Assembly: GCF_000367925.1 (NCBI RefSeq)
Contig: NZ_KB849176.1
Span: 672,191-736,190, forward strand
Source: Acinetobacter bohemicus ANC 3994
Lineage (GTDB): Bacteria; Pseudomonadota; Gammaproteobacteria; Pseudomonadales; Moraxellaceae
DNA: 64,000 nucleotides
Direction of reading: 5' to 3'
Part shown: positions 52,243 to 62,344 of the stretch, in pieces
Layout: every line of letters begins with the position of its first letter
How positions within the stretch are numbered: the stretch's first letter is position 1
Translations under genes and position numbers: made by a program
Notes under the pieces: generated by a model
What the model was told of the DNA's origin: nothing
Seen by the model: only the letters and a program-made list of their open reading frames with translations
Databases searched by the model: none

Positions 52243-52825
52243 TATTCATGTAAAAAATGATTGTTCATTTTTCTATTAAATATTCTATATTAAAAGACCA
52301 TATATTTATCAATCTAATAGATAGCTTGCATCAATCAAAAAATGTTCAAGATTCGATTTTTTAAAATGAGCACAGCTTCAGTTTATTGATTCAATTTTTA
52401 TGCTTTTACCTCAGTATTTCACAATTATAAATCTAGTATTTCCTAAAGTTTATTTTTTAATGTTGGCTTTATTAATACTTTGCATTGATCAAAAAATGAC
52501 TTATGAATAAAGTCTAATATAATTGAATTTTTCCTGAAAGAATAGCTATTTATGAAAATAAGCAGCACTACTTTTCCTATTTTGCTATGGTTCAGCAAGT
52601 GTTTTAAAAGTCTGTAAATTGCCAAGAGATGCTCAATTTTTATTGTGCTTTTGCAGCTTAGAATGTGCTGTCTGTTACAGTGAATCATTGCGGGTATTTT
52701 AAAGGAAGAAGGGCTTTTTACTTGGGAATACATTTATTCTGATTGGTTTAGATTGCCATGACCACACAACGGATTAGACCGTTATGTGGTGCAACTCAGC
52801 CATGTTTAGTGCTTGAAGTTGTTCA
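52243..52825. other. Gene-poor 580-bp spacer
   Basis: No gene is supported. An interrupted hairpin (ACCACA-c-AACGG, 52761-52772, with CCGTT-a-TGTGGT, 52779-52790) lies near the lipase stop and may act as its terminator, though no T run follows. A 96-residue minus-strand frame at 52443-52733 has no family features. Confidence 0.5.
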
Positions 52826-54880
52826 CTAAGGCTTATATAAACCTAGCTGTGTAAGATGCAATCGTAGAATACGACGCAATTCTAAAACAGCTTCTGGTGT
52901 TTCTTGAATAGAATGCCCGCCGTTGATGATCTTTTCAGAGACAGCACCATCTAAGTGTGCGCTTTTATATGGCACAACATCATCGGTAATCAGATTCAGA
53001 TCATCACTCTTGGTTGCATTACCAATAATTGAATGGAAAGTTAAACCTTTACGCGGAGTAACGTCTTTGGTGAGTTCCATAAATTTTGATTGATAGCTTA
53101 AATCGCTTGGACCATTTTGAATCATTCCATGATCAATCTGTTTTAATAAATCTTTAAAGTCCAAATCTTGGCTTTGTAATGTATCGCCTATGGCAGAAAG
53201 GAATGCGCCGGGTAAACGAATGACTTTACGTGCTGCTTTGGTAAACCAGCGGTCAGCAAATTCTGTTCCTTTATGCGGTGAAGCAAGGAAAATTGCACGA
53301 TTAAAGTTAGGAATATCTTTAAGAGTTAAACGCTGCGATACAATCGGGATATTTTTATATTTATTCAATTGACGATTGCTCATCATGGATAACGCTTTTT
53401 TAGTCAGGTCGGCATCACTGACTAATAGTCGGGCAATAATGCCGCCCATACTATGTCCAACAAGAACAGCATCTTTTTTTGCCGCAGCTTTAGGATCAAC
53501 TTGGGCAAAAGTTTGGTTAAGCAAGGCATAAATTTGAAAGCGGCTTTCAATAATCGGCATATTGGTGGAGTAGAACACCTGCCATACTTGGAAATGTTCA
53601 CGTAGCACAGGGTCGCCCATAATGTCATTGGTGAGACGTATCCATGCTTCTGGGCTACTGGCTAGACCATGAACCAATACAATGACTTTTTTATTCGGAT
53701 TATAGGGTTCCAGCATATATAAATGCGGCATGGTGAGATGATCATCACGATCAATCAGGGTTAAATATGCGGCCTTACCTAAATTGTTTTGTGCAAGCCA
53801 TAAACCATAGGGGGTAGAAAAGTTGGCTGCAAGTGGATAGGTTTTACCCGCCATTACGACATTGTCATATTTATAAGGATCAAAGGCTTTTAATTCAAAC
53901 TCGGGATTATTTAAAATATCCTCAATACTGCTGGCTGACTTAGGTTGTACGGTGAGCGTCGCTGCTAAATAACGGGCTTGGTGGATATTCGGATTGATGC
54001 CATTTTTATAACTAAAATTGATTGGATCAATAATATATTTACTTTTAGCTTCGCCAATATCATTTTTAACTTGAGGTAAAACAACGACAAATTCCGAACC
54101 AAAACCATCACGGCGATTAATGGAACGTAAACCAGAAAAATTGAGATTATAACTGGAGAGCATTTGTTCAATTTTTTGTTCTTTTAATTGAGGATAATGA
54201 TCAAAGTTAATGGTGTAGATACTTTTTCCAACTTTAATTTGCTGCGCTACTTCTGTTGGTTTGTAACGTAGCGCATAAGCTGAAACCAATTTTGCTATAG
54301 CTAAATTATAAAAATCTCGAATTTGTACTTGTCTGTTATCAAAAATGCGGTCTTGTGGGCCACGTTTGGTTTTGAACATGTAGGCATAACTATAACGGAT
54401 GCTTTTATCCAACATATAGAGTTGTTGATCTAGGCATTTTTCATAACTGGCTTGTTGTAATTTTTGTTTTTCTTCAGATTTGGTACTGGTTAAAATGCTG
54501 ATTTTACAATCACTTGATTTTTCATATGCTAAAGCTTTAGCTAAATAAACTTCACTCGCTGTAGAAAGAATTTGTTCGTCTTGAATTTGAGGGATTTGTT
54601 GTATTTCTTGGATGCACTGTTCTGGTTTATCAGAGCAAATTTTTGCTTCACGCCCTGTCATCGAAAGTACATTTAAACTAGCTTCACTTAACTTGTTGCG
54701 GGTGAGTATGCTTTCTCGTTCATTGGTAATGGTCACGTTAATGGCTTGATTCTTGACACTGACGATTTGACAACCCGTCAATAGAGAACTACTCAATAAG
54801 GTGGCAAACAAAATTTTGTATAGCGAGTTTGGCATAAAAGTCATCTGCATTAAGTATTTGTTTGAGTTTTTCTTCATCAT
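52826..54880 (-). CDS. Large lipoprotein with alpha/beta hydrolase (lipase-like) domain
   Basis: A 684-residue protein. Signal peptide with lipobox LLTGC (residues 33-37). The C-terminal half, about 395-684, is a lipase: VIVLVHGLASSPEAW oxyanion region, VLVGHSMGGIIARLL nucleophile elbow, a likely Asp in ITDDVVPYKSAH, and GGHSIQETPE with the His. The N-terminal about 350 residues have no family I recognise. It likely sits on the outer membrane or periplasm and may cleave lipids or esters. Same direction as the TPR lipoprotein; a terminator separates them. Confidence 0.82.
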   Translation of the reverse strand: MMKKNSNKYLMQMTFMPNSLYKILFATLLSSSLLTGCQIVSVKNQAINVTITNERESILTRNKLSEASLNVLSMTGREAKICSDKPEQCIQEIQQIPQIQDEQILSTASEVYLAKALAYEKSSDCKISILTSTKSEEKQKLQQASYEKCLDQQLYMLDKSIRYSYAYMFKTKRGPQDRIFDNRQVQIRDFYNLAIAKLVSAYALRYKPTEVAQQIKVGKSIYTINFDHYPQLKEQKIEQMLSSYNLNFSGLRSINRRDGFGSEFVVVLPQVKNDIGEAKSKYIIDPINFSYKNGINPNIHQARYLAATLTVQPKSASSIEDILNNPEFELKAFDPYKYDNVVMAGKTYPLAANFSTPYGLWLAQNNLGKAAYLTLIDRDDHLTMPHLYMLEPYNPNKKVIVLVHGLASSPEAWIRLTNDIMGDPVLREHFQVWQVFYSTNMPIIESRFQIYALLNQTFAQVDPKAAAKKDAVLVGHSMGGIIARLLVSDADLTKKALSMMSNRQLNKYKNIPIVSQRLTLKDIPNFNRAIFLASPHKGTEFADRWFTKAARKVIRLPGAFLSAIGDTLQSQDLDFKDLLKQIDHGMIQNGPSDLSYQSKFMELTKDVTPRKGLTFHSIIGNATKSDDLNLITDDVVPYKSAHLDGAVSEKIINGGHSIQETPEAVLELRRILRLHLTQLGLYKP

Positions 54881-54918
54881 ACAGTCATTCTTCTAATTTT
54901 CCATTCATAGAAACAAAA

Positions 54919-54941
54919 ATAGACCGTACAAGACGGTCTAT
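54919..54941 (-). terminator. Terminator after the TPR-like lipoprotein
   Basis: ATAGACCGT (54919-54927) / ACGGTCTAT (54933-54941) with a 5-nt loop; A-rich bases at 54910-54919 give a U-rich tail on the minus strand. Confidence 0.85.
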
Positions 54942-54959
54942 TTCATAATTACTTAAAAA

Positions 54960-55883
54960 TTAAGATGCTTTAGGTGAGCTAAGCACTTGCCATACGTTCC
55001 AACGGCCTTGTTTTTCAATTTCATTGATTAAACGGTCAGCCACTTCAGCTTCTTGCGGATATTTTACTTTGTAATTTTTCAAAGTTTGAATCGCATTTTT
55101 CTTCTGTTCCATCGCAATATAGTTATTTGCCGCAGACAAATAAGCTTCTTGTACGCCGGCTTTCATGGCTTTGTCTAAATATGGAATCGCTTCACGTTGA
55201 CCGCCACCTTCAGACAAACCAAAACCAAACCAAAAGTTTGCTTCAGCATCGTCTTTGTTAATTTTTAAAATACGCTGTGCATAGGTTAAAGACTTGGTGG
55301 TGTAGACGGAACCCAAATCAAGGTTACGTGCCATCACGCTGGCTTTAAATGCGCGAATCAGGACGTCGAAAGACGCATTATCTTTAGATGCCAAGGTATC
55401 TAGCTGTTGGGTTAATTCTTTGAGTTTGGCTTCAAAACCTTTACGTTCTTGACGTTCACTAAAGCGAGGTGGGTAGTGACGTGCTTTACCTTCAACCAAT
55501 TGTAAAAAGTCATCAACCTCAGTGATGTCAATTTCATTATTACCCGCAAGAACAGCATATTTTAAAGTACGTTGGTTGTTGTTTACTGTTGGAATAATCA
55601 GTTTATTCACATCTAAAGTCATTTTTTTAGATGGATCGCTTTGCAGATTCACTTCCATTTTAGTCACAGGTTGTGCGGCTGCTTGTCTGAGTGCAATTTC
55701 AAATGGAGGGGGTGCATCGTAATTAAATGGATTCAGTGCATAGAACGGTGCAGTTAAATCAGGTTCAGTGAAGATGATTGGGCTATTCGGTTTTTTATCT
55801 TCAGTGGGTGCCATGCTACATGCAGAGAGCAAAGACATTGCAATAAGTGTACATGCCAAAGGCTTAAGTGTCATATGGGTCAT
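54960..55883 (-). CDS. Lipoprotein with TPR-like repeats
   Basis: A 307-residue protein with signal peptide and lipobox LLSAC. The C-terminal 120 residues look like helical repeats of the tetratricopeptide type: DAEANFWFGFGLSEGGGQREAIPYLDKAMKAG and EAYLSAANNYIAMEQKKNAIQTLKNYKVKYPQ. The front half carries a proline-rich stretch after the Cys. Likely periplasm-facing scaffold. It is adjacent to the lipase-like lipoprotein. Function unknown. Confidence 0.8.
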   Translation of the reverse strand: MTHMTLKPLACTLIAMSLLSACSMAPTEDKKPNSPIIFTEPDLTAPFYALNPFNYDAPPPFEIALRQAAAQPVTKMEVNLQSDPSKKMTLDVNKLIIPTVNNNQRTLKYAVLAGNNEIDITEVDDFLQLVEGKARHYPPRFSERQERKGFEAKLKELTQQLDTLASKDNASFDVLIRAFKASVMARNLDLGSVYTTKSLTYAQRILKINKDDAEANFWFGFGLSEGGGQREAIPYLDKAMKAGVQEAYLSAANNYIAMEQKKNAIQTLKNYKVKYPQEAEVADRLINEIEKQGRWNVWQVLSSPKAS

Positions 55884-55985
55884 CCATTCATTTAATTTTA
55901 AAATTGATCAATAAGCACATTTGTCAGTCTAAGAAAACTCTGATCAACATGCAAGTTAGCGCTTGTTAATATTTAAATCACAACT

Positions 55986-56792
55986 TTAGGCTTTAGATTG
56001 AGTACTTTGAGCTTCACATTCGCGTCGCACATCTTCAATAATTTTAAGTTCTTCAATACTAAAAGGCTGTTCATCTTGCTGCTTCTTAAATGACGGATCG
56101 AGCAAAGATAAGCGCTGACATAAAGTATTCATACGCTTTTCATTGTGCTGAATTCGGTCCAGTAGAACACGCATACCCTCTAAAATTGGGTCAGATTGAT
56201 CTTGCGTTGCTGCATATGGCTGGAAACCAATACTTTCCGCATAATCACGACGACGTGCTTCTTCAGCATCTTTAGGTTGGTCTTTGGTGATAAAACGGGC
56301 AGGGTTACCGACTGCGGTGGTATTTGGCGGAACTTCTTTGGTCACGACGGCATTCGAACCTACTTTCGAGTTTTTACCGACGGTAAATGGTCCCAGAATT
56401 TTTGCACCAGCACCAACGACCACACCATCTTCTAATGTCGGATGACGTTTGCCTTTATTCCACGTGGTGCCGCCTAAGGTGACACCGTGATAGAGCGTGA
56501 CATCATCACCAATTTCAGCCGTTTCACCAATGACCACACCCATGCCGTGATCGATAAAAAAACGACGACCAATTTTAGCGCCCGGGTGAATTTCAATACC
56601 TGTGGCAAAACGACTAAAAGAAGACAACAGGCGAGCAGAGCCTTTACACTCTTTTTGCCAAAGTTCATGAGCAACACGGTGCATAATGAGCGCGTGAATG
56701 CCGGGATAAGTGGTAAGAACTTCCAAAGTGTTTCGAGCCGCGGGATCGCGCGCGAATACAGCTTGTATATCTTCTTTGAGCTGTTTAAGCAT
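55986..56792 (-). CDS. cysE: Serine O-acetyltransferase
   Basis: A 268-residue protein. The helical N-terminus leads into a left-handed beta-helix: FATGIEIHPGAKIGRRFFIDHGMGVVIGETAEIGDDVTLYHGVTLGGT, with catalytic His in DHGMG and the GNPAR close. It acetylates serine in cysteine synthesis. The gene overlaps the trmJ stop by 8 bp. C-terminal tail about 70 residues longer than the E. coli type. Confidence 0.94.
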   Translation of the reverse strand: MLKQLKEDIQAVFARDPAARNTLEVLTTYPGIHALIMHRVAHELWQKECKGSARLLSSFSRFATGIEIHPGAKIGRRFFIDHGMGVVIGETAEIGDDVTLYHGVTLGGTTWNKGKRHPTLEDGVVVGAGAKILGPFTVGKNSKVGSNAVVTKEVPPNTTAVGNPARFITKDQPKDAEEARRRDYAESIGFQPYAATQDQSDPILEGMRVLLDRIQHNEKRMNTLCQRLSLLDPSFKKQQDEQPFSIEELKIIEDVRRECEAQSTQSKA

Positions 56793-57642
56793 TAGGTTGA
56801 TCCTCTGAAGAATCGGTTGTTTTGTCTACTGATTTTTTCCATGTACCATTATTCATCGCTTGTACACGAGTGAATATGCCACGAAGTAAATGGTATTCCA
56901 TACGGTCTAATTGTATACGTCCAAATAGACGGCGCAAGCGTAAAGGCAATAATCTTGGATTTTTAGGATCCATAAATTCAATTTCAGCCAACATTTTTTC
57001 AATGTGTGGGTAAAACTGTTCCATTTGTTCATGCGTGACCAAAGGCTCATCCCAATGCATAGATTCTGTTTCAGTCACAGGCATAGTTGCTTCGGTATCT
57101 TCTGTCTGCTCTACAAATGCCATCGCGGCCATACGCATTTCATAACAAATGACTTGAATGGCTTGTGCAACATTTAATACGCCATAATCAGTATTGACTG
57201 GAATCGTGACGTGATAATTGGCCATCGCCAATTCTTCATTGGTCAAGCCACGGTCTTCACGACCAAATACGACAGCAATTTCTTGTTGGTTTTGAACAAC
57301 GGCTTGCATGGATTTTTCAGCAGCAGGGCGTGCATCAAGCAAAGGCCACGGAATAGTACGGCTACGCGCACTGGTGCCAAAAACCAGATGACAATCTTTA
57401 ATGGCATCTTCTAAAGTCGCTACAATTTCAATCTGTTCGATTAAATCCACGGCACCTGCGGCTAAAGCATTAATATCGGGGTGCGGATAGGTTTTAGGCG
57501 CAACCAATACCAGTTTAGATAAGCCCATGGTTTTCATGGCTCTTAATGCACTGCCAATATTTGCAGGTAATGTGGTATTGACCATGACAATACGCACATG
57601 GGAAAGATGTGCTGAAACAACAGCATTGTCAACTTGACTCAT
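56785..57642 (-). CDS. trmJ: tRNA (cytidine/uridine-32-2'-O)-methyltransferase TrmJ
   Basis: A 285-residue SPOUT methyltransferase. RIVMVNTTLPANIGSALRAMKTMGLSKLVLV is motif 1, VFGREDRGLTNEELAMANYHVTIPVNTDYGVLNVAQAIQV is motif 2/3 of the knot. The C-terminal helical extension (LPLRLRRLFGRIQLDRMEYHLLRGI) is TrmJ-like. It methylates position 32 of tRNAs. Overlaps cysE by 8 bp. Confidence 0.92.
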   Translation of the reverse strand: MSQVDNAVVSAHLSHVRIVMVNTTLPANIGSALRAMKTMGLSKLVLVAPKTYPHPDINALAAGAVDLIEQIEIVATLEDAIKDCHLVFGTSARSRTIPWPLLDARPAAEKSMQAVVQNQQEIAVVFGREDRGLTNEELAMANYHVTIPVNTDYGVLNVAQAIQVICYEMRMAAMAFVEQTEDTEATMPVTETESMHWDEPLVTHEQMEQFYPHIEKMLAEIEFMDPKNPRLLPLRLRRLFGRIQLDRMEYHLLRGIFTRVQAMNNGTWKKSVDKTTDSSEDQPNA

Positions 57643-57675
57643 AAGGTGTCCAATTTGAATTTAAATATTTAAAAA

Positions 57676-60600
57676 TTAAGAATATTGGTTGGCTTCAGCC
57701 TGATACATGTCCATTGCGTCATCCATGCTGACATTGGCAGGTGGCGGTGCAATTTGTGCGGGCTTACTATACTGTACGGCTTTTGCGGCTTTGGATTTCA
57801 CTTGATATTCGATGTGGATGACATCTTTACCAAAATAATCGCGTAATTTAGCCAGTAATTCATCTTGTGGTGCAACTTTCCAATTTAAGCCCAAGTGAAC
57901 TTCGGCAGAAGCATAGGGATAATCAATCTGTAATTGCATTGGAATGTGATTGCACATATCGACATTACAAAATGGCAGCAGAATCTTTTGTAAATCTTGA
58001 CTGAGTGATTGGGTCAGATGTTCCGCAGCCAATTTAATTTGAATGCTATTGGCACGTTTTTGACGAATTTCGTTGAGGCTAAAAGCTTTGGTTAAGCGTC
58101 CCATTGGGCGATCATAACCTTCACGCTCATAGATTTCACCTTCAATCACCACCACACGGTCAGCTTGAATAATATCTTTAAAGCGTTGGAAGCGTTCATG
58201 GTTGGCAGACACTTCAATTCGCGCTGTACCATCATCTAAGGTGACCATCATTCGATTTGGGAAGTTGGCAACATCAACTACCAAGCCGGCAAAAACGGTG
58301 GTCACTCCACGACGTGTTGGTGTTAATTCATTAATACGCACAGGAATAAATGACTTTAACTCTGGACGATAGACATCAATCGGGTGTCCAGTTAAATATA
58401 AGCCAAGGGTGTCTTTTTCACCTTTGAGACGAACTTCATCTGACCACGGTTTAACAGGTTTGGCGGGTTTGCGTTGGACTTCTTCAACTTCACCAAATAA
58501 ATCCATGATGCCCGTTTCACGATTTGAGCGGGCTTGATCAGCTGCTTGCACCGCTTCAGGCAATTGCGCCATGATGCTGGCACGATCAATACCCAAGCAA
58601 TCTAACGCACCTGAGCGAATGAGTGCCTCTAAAGTTCGTTTATTGATTTTTTTCAAATCAATACGATGGCAGAAGTCGAATAGATCTTTGTAAGGGCCAT
58701 CTTGCAAGCGTGAATCAATCACCGATTGCATAGCGGCTTCGCCCACACCTTTAATGGCACCTAAACCATAGACAATGGTTTTTTCATCACTGGCATGGAA
58801 CTGATAAAAAGACATGTTAATTGAAGGAGGAAACACTTCTAAACCATTGATTCGACAGTCATCAATCAAAAATACAATACTGTCGGTATTTTGCATTTCT
58901 GAAGTCAGTACTGCTGCCATAAATTCAGATGGATAATAGGCTTTTAGCCACGCCGTTTGGTAGGCAACGAGGGCATAGGCTGCGGCATGTGATTTGTTAA
59001 AACCATAGCCAGCGAATTTTTCCATATAGTCGAAAATATGGTTGGCGGTGGCTTCATCAATATCTTTTTGCGCCGCACCTTCAATAAAGATTTGACGCTG
59101 TTTGACCATTTCCTCAGGTTTCTTTTTACCCATGGCACGACGTAACATGTCTGCGCCACCCAGTGTATAGCCTGCACAATATTGCGCGGCTTGCATCACC
59201 TGTTCTTGGTAAACCATAATCCCGTAAGTTGGTTCTAAAACCCCTTCTAGTAAAGGATGCAGATACTCAAACTCACCACCATGCATACGGTGAATAAAGT
59301 CAGGAATAAGATCCATTGGACCCGGGCGGTACAAGGATACAAAGGCAATAATTTCTTCAAACTTACTTGGGCGCGCCTCTTTCAGCATTTTTTTCATGCC
59401 GACGGATTCAAACTGGAAGATCGCCGTGGTATTGGCATCCGCAAAGATTGAATAGGCTTTTGGATCGTCTAACGGAATATAAGTAATATCGACTGATTTT
59501 TCAGGGCCAATGCGTTTATTAATATTTTGAATGGCATCTTCAATCACGGTCAGGTTACGTAAACCTAAAAAGTCGAATTTAACCAGACCTGCTGATTCAA
59601 CATCATCTTTATCGAATTGTGCGACACGGTTGGTGCCATCTGCATCGCACATTACGGCTGAATAGTCGGTAATTTTACCCGGTGCAATCACCACACCACC
59701 GGCATGTTTACCGGTATTACGGGTAATACCTTCAAGTTTAAGCGCCATTTCCCAGATTTCGGCTGCATCATCATTGTCTGGGTTGGATGGATTGGTCACA
59801 ATGTCTTTAAGCTGCGGCTCGATATCGATGGCACCACGAAGGTCGACACCTAAGGGTTTGGTCGGGATCATTTTCGAGATACGGTCTGCCAAACCATAAG
59901 ATTTACCTAAGACCCGCGCCACATCTCGGATCGCACCTTTGGCGGCCATCGTACCAAACGTCGCAATTTGTGAAACAGCTTCACGACCATAATGACGCGC
60001 AACATAATCAATCACGCGGTCACGACCTGCGATACAGAAGTCGATGTCAAAGTCGGGCATAGAGACACGTTCTGGATTCAAGAAACGTTCGAATAGCAGG
60101 TCGTAACGGAGTGGATCAAGATCGGTAATTTTTAAACTATAGGCCACCAATGAGCCTGCACCTGAACCACGTCCGGGGCCTACTGGAACGCCGTTATTTT
60201 TAGACCATTGAATGAAGTCCATGACGATCAGGAAGTAACCGGGGAATCCCATGTTTAAGATGGTGCCAATTTCATAGGCTAGGCGTTCATCATAAACTTT
60301 ACGAATGTCAGCCCAATCTTCATCGCGTTTTTCAACCGGATAAAGGAAATTTAAGCGTTCTTCTAAGCCTTCTTGAGAAACATGCTCAAAGAAGGTATCA
60401 ATGGTATGACCTTCAGGGACTGGGTAATCGGGAAGGTCATTGAAGCCTAAGCGTAAGCTAACATTACAGCGTTTAGCAATGTGGTAGGTATTTTCAATCG
60501 CAGATGGAATGTCTGAAAAGAGTTCCGTCATTTCCTCGGCAGTTTTAAAATATTGCTCAGAACTATAATAACGAGGACGACGACTGTCACCTAAAACATA

Positions 60601-61239
60601 ACCATCAGCAATACAAACACGGGCTTCATGTGCTTCAAAATCTGTTTGTGCAATAAAATGCACATCGTTATGCGCAACGACACCAATATTATATTTTTGA
60701 GCCAGTTTAATTGCCCCAGCAATGAAATTTTCTTCATCAGGGCGGTCGGTACGGGTCAGGGCTAAATAGACACGGTTACCAAATTTTTCAATCCATTCTT
60801 CTAATAGCGCGTCGGCTTTTTGTGGATTGGATGAATTCAGCATTTTACCCACATCACTATGCATGCCTAAAAGCACGATAATGTCTTGGTTTTGTTCTAA
60901 AACCCACTCTTTTTGTACACAAGGGATATCTAGTTGTTGACCTTCAATAAAGCCACGCGAAACAATTTCAGTGAGACTGCGCCAACCTTTGTTGGTCATT
61001 GAAAGCAGAGTGACTTTATGTTCTGCATCATTTAAGCGAATGTTACTGCCCAAAATAGGTTTAATGCCCTTATCTAAGCATTTTGTATAAAATTTAACTG
61101 CGGCATGTAAGTTAGATAGATCTGTTAATGCCAAAGCTGGCATTTCATCATTCACTGCAGCTTTAATAAGATCAGGTATACGTACGATAGATTCCGTAAT
61201 TGAAAATTCTGTATGTATACCAAGATGAACAAAGTGCAT
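57676..61239 (-). CDS. dnaE: DNA polymerase III alpha subunit
   Basis: About 1187 residues from ATG 61239 (MHFVHLGIHTEFSI), preceded by AGGGA; an upstream start would add 17 residues of non-family sequence. The N-terminal PHP domain leads to the polymerase core with GPGRGSGAGSLVAYSL and MPDFDIDFC catalytic acids, then a C-terminal OB domain (TTVFAGLVVDVANFPNRMMVTLDDGTARIEV). It is the replicative polymerase. Leftward with trmJ and cysE. Confidence 0.97.
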   Translation of the reverse strand: MHFVHLGIHTEFSITESIVRIPDLIKAAVNDEMPALALTDLSNLHAAVKFYTKCLDKGIKPILGSNIRLNDAEHKVTLLSMTNKGWRSLTEIVSRGFIEGQQLDIPCVQKEWVLEQNQDIIVLLGMHSDVGKMLNSSNPQKADALLEEWIEKFGNRVYLALTRTDRPDEENFIAGAIKLAQKYNIGVVAHNDVHFIAQTDFEAHEARVCIADGYVLGDSRRPRYYSSEQYFKTAEEMTELFSDIPSAIENTYHIAKRCNVSLRLGFNDLPDYPVPEGHTIDTFFEHVSQEGLEERLNFLYPVEKRDEDWADIRKVYDERLAYEIGTILNMGFPGYFLIVMDFIQWSKNNGVPVGPGRGSGAGSLVAYSLKITDLDPLRYDLLFERFLNPERVSMPDFDIDFCIAGRDRVIDYVARHYGREAVSQIATFGTMAAKGAIRDVARVLGKSYGLADRISKMIPTKPLGVDLRGAIDIEPQLKDIVTNPSNPDNDDAAEIWEMALKLEGITRNTGKHAGGVVIAPGKITDYSAVMCDADGTNRVAQFDKDDVESAGLVKFDFLGLRNLTVIEDAIQNINKRIGPEKSVDITYIPLDDPKAYSIFADANTTAIFQFESVGMKKMLKEARPSKFEEIIAFVSLYRPGPMDLIPDFIHRMHGGEFEYLHPLLEGVLEPTYGIMVYQEQVMQAAQYCAGYTLGGADMLRRAMGKKKPEEMVKQRQIFIEGAAQKDIDEATANHIFDYMEKFAGYGFNKSHAAAYALVAYQTAWLKAYYPSEFMAAVLTSEMQNTDSIVFLIDDCRINGLEVFPPSINMSFYQFHASDEKTIVYGLGAIKGVGEAAMQSVIDSRLQDGPYKDLFDFCHRIDLKKINKRTLEALIRSGALDCLGIDRASIMAQLPEAVQAADQARSNRETGIMDLFGEVEEVQRKPAKPVKPWSDEVRLKGEKDTLGLYLTGHPIDVYRPELKSFIPVRINELTPTRRGVTTVFAGLVVDVANFPNRMMVTLDDGTARIEVSANHERFQRFKDIIQADRVVVIEGEIYEREGYDRPMGRLTKAFSLNEIRQKRANSIQIKLAAEHLTQSLSQDLQKILLPFCNVDMCNHIPMQLQIDYPYASAEVHLGLNWKVAPQDELLAKLRDYFGKDVIHIEYQVKSKAAKAVQYSKPAQIAPPPANVSMDDAMDMYQAEANQYS

Positions 61240-61484
61240 AAATGAGTCCCTGCAAAAACCGTCGGCTATTTTAGCATGGCCCGTAGTCAATCTGAGGGAT
61301 ATTCAAGTGATTTGGCGAAGTTTTATTTGATTATTGAAGCTCAATTACCTAGATCAGGGGACACTTGGCAAGGTTAAAGTATTTAGCAACCGAGGCTCTA
61401 TGTTTATTTTAGATTGATTCAGGTTTTTACAGCAATTTTAATTCATAATATTCTTCTTTCGAAGAAAAACAGAAATTTAAAACA

Positions 61485-62246
61485 ATGCCTTTTACATTTT
61501 CGCATACAGTGGCAGCATTTCTTTTTAAGCCTTGGCTAAATAAATTATCGCTAACTGGCGTTGTGCTTGGATGTATGGCGCCAGATTTTGAATACTTCTT
61601 AAGAATGAGAATGCAGGGGGAGTTTGGACATCATATTGCGGGAATTTTTCTTTTTAATCTGCCAGTTTCCATTTTAGTTGCTTTAGTTTTTCATCAAGTG
61701 ATTCGTGATGAGATGATTGGACATTCACCTTGGTTTTTGAAAAAACGGGTTCTTATTTTTCAAAACCTTGATTGGTTTGGATATTTAAAAAACCACTATT
61801 TGATGGTCATTATTTCGATTTTATTCGGGATATTTACACATATAGTATGGGATGCTTTTACACATCAAACTGGTTTTTTTGTCCAGAAACTGGTTGTTTT
61901 GCAAAATACTATTTCAATTGCAGATTTCAATATACCGCTGTATAAAATTTTTCAGCATTTAAGTTCTAGTTTGGGATTGATGATCATTGCTATTTATTTT
62001 TTTAAACTACCGTTCTATACAAGTATTCAAACAAATAATGAAAGAAAAACCCTGTGGATGTATTGGGGAGTAATATTGGTATTGCTTGGGTGTTTGCTTG
62101 GCTTATGGTCAATTTTCAATAGTGATTTAAAATTTTCTTTGGTTCATGTATTGGTCGCCGCAATAGCATGTTCGTTTTGGAGTATTTTAATTGTGTCTTT
62201 GTTTTTTAAGATGATGAAAAATAGAAAGATCATAAACACTAAATGA
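61485..62246 (+). CDS. DUF4184 family membrane protein
   Basis: A 253-residue protein starting MPFTFSHTVAAFLF; PFTFSH and CMAPDFEYFLR with FGHHIAGIF and THIVWDAFTHQTGF match DUF4184, a family of helical membrane proteins with a conserved histidine pattern related to metal-dependent membrane hydrolases (YdjM-like). Six to seven predicted helices. Lower G+C than neighbours. Function unknown. Confidence 0.85.
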   Translation: MPFTFSHTVAAFLFKPWLNKLSLTGVVLGCMAPDFEYFLRMRMQGEFGHHIAGIFLFNLPVSILVALVFHQVIRDEMIGHSPWFLKKRVLIFQNLDWFGYLKNHYLMVIISILFGIFTHIVWDAFTHQTGFFVQKLVVLQNTISIADFNIPLYKIFQHLSSSLGLMIIAIYFFKLPFYTSIQTNNERKTLWMYWGVILVLLGCLLGLWSIFNSDLKFSLVHVLVAAIACSFWSILIVSLFFKMMKNRKIINTK

Positions 62247-62296
62247 GCCATTTTCTTTTCTGGAAAATAAGTGCAGCCCATGAAATCCATATAATA

Positions 62297-62326
62297 AAAA
62301 GCCCTCAAATTTGTGAGGGCTTTAAA
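62297..62326. terminator. Bidirectional terminator between the DUF4184 gene and metI
   Basis: AAAAGCCCTCA / TGAGGGCTTT with a 6-nt loop (about 62297-62323). It lies between convergent genes and can end both. Confidence 0.88.
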
Positions 62327-62344
62327 ATTTTGCTTGAATCATTT

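Noticed and set aside
52443..52733. A 96-residue minus-strand reading frame
   Set aside because: No signal peptide, membrane segment or family pattern, no ribosome-binding site, and composition typical of chance translation in AT-rich DNA.
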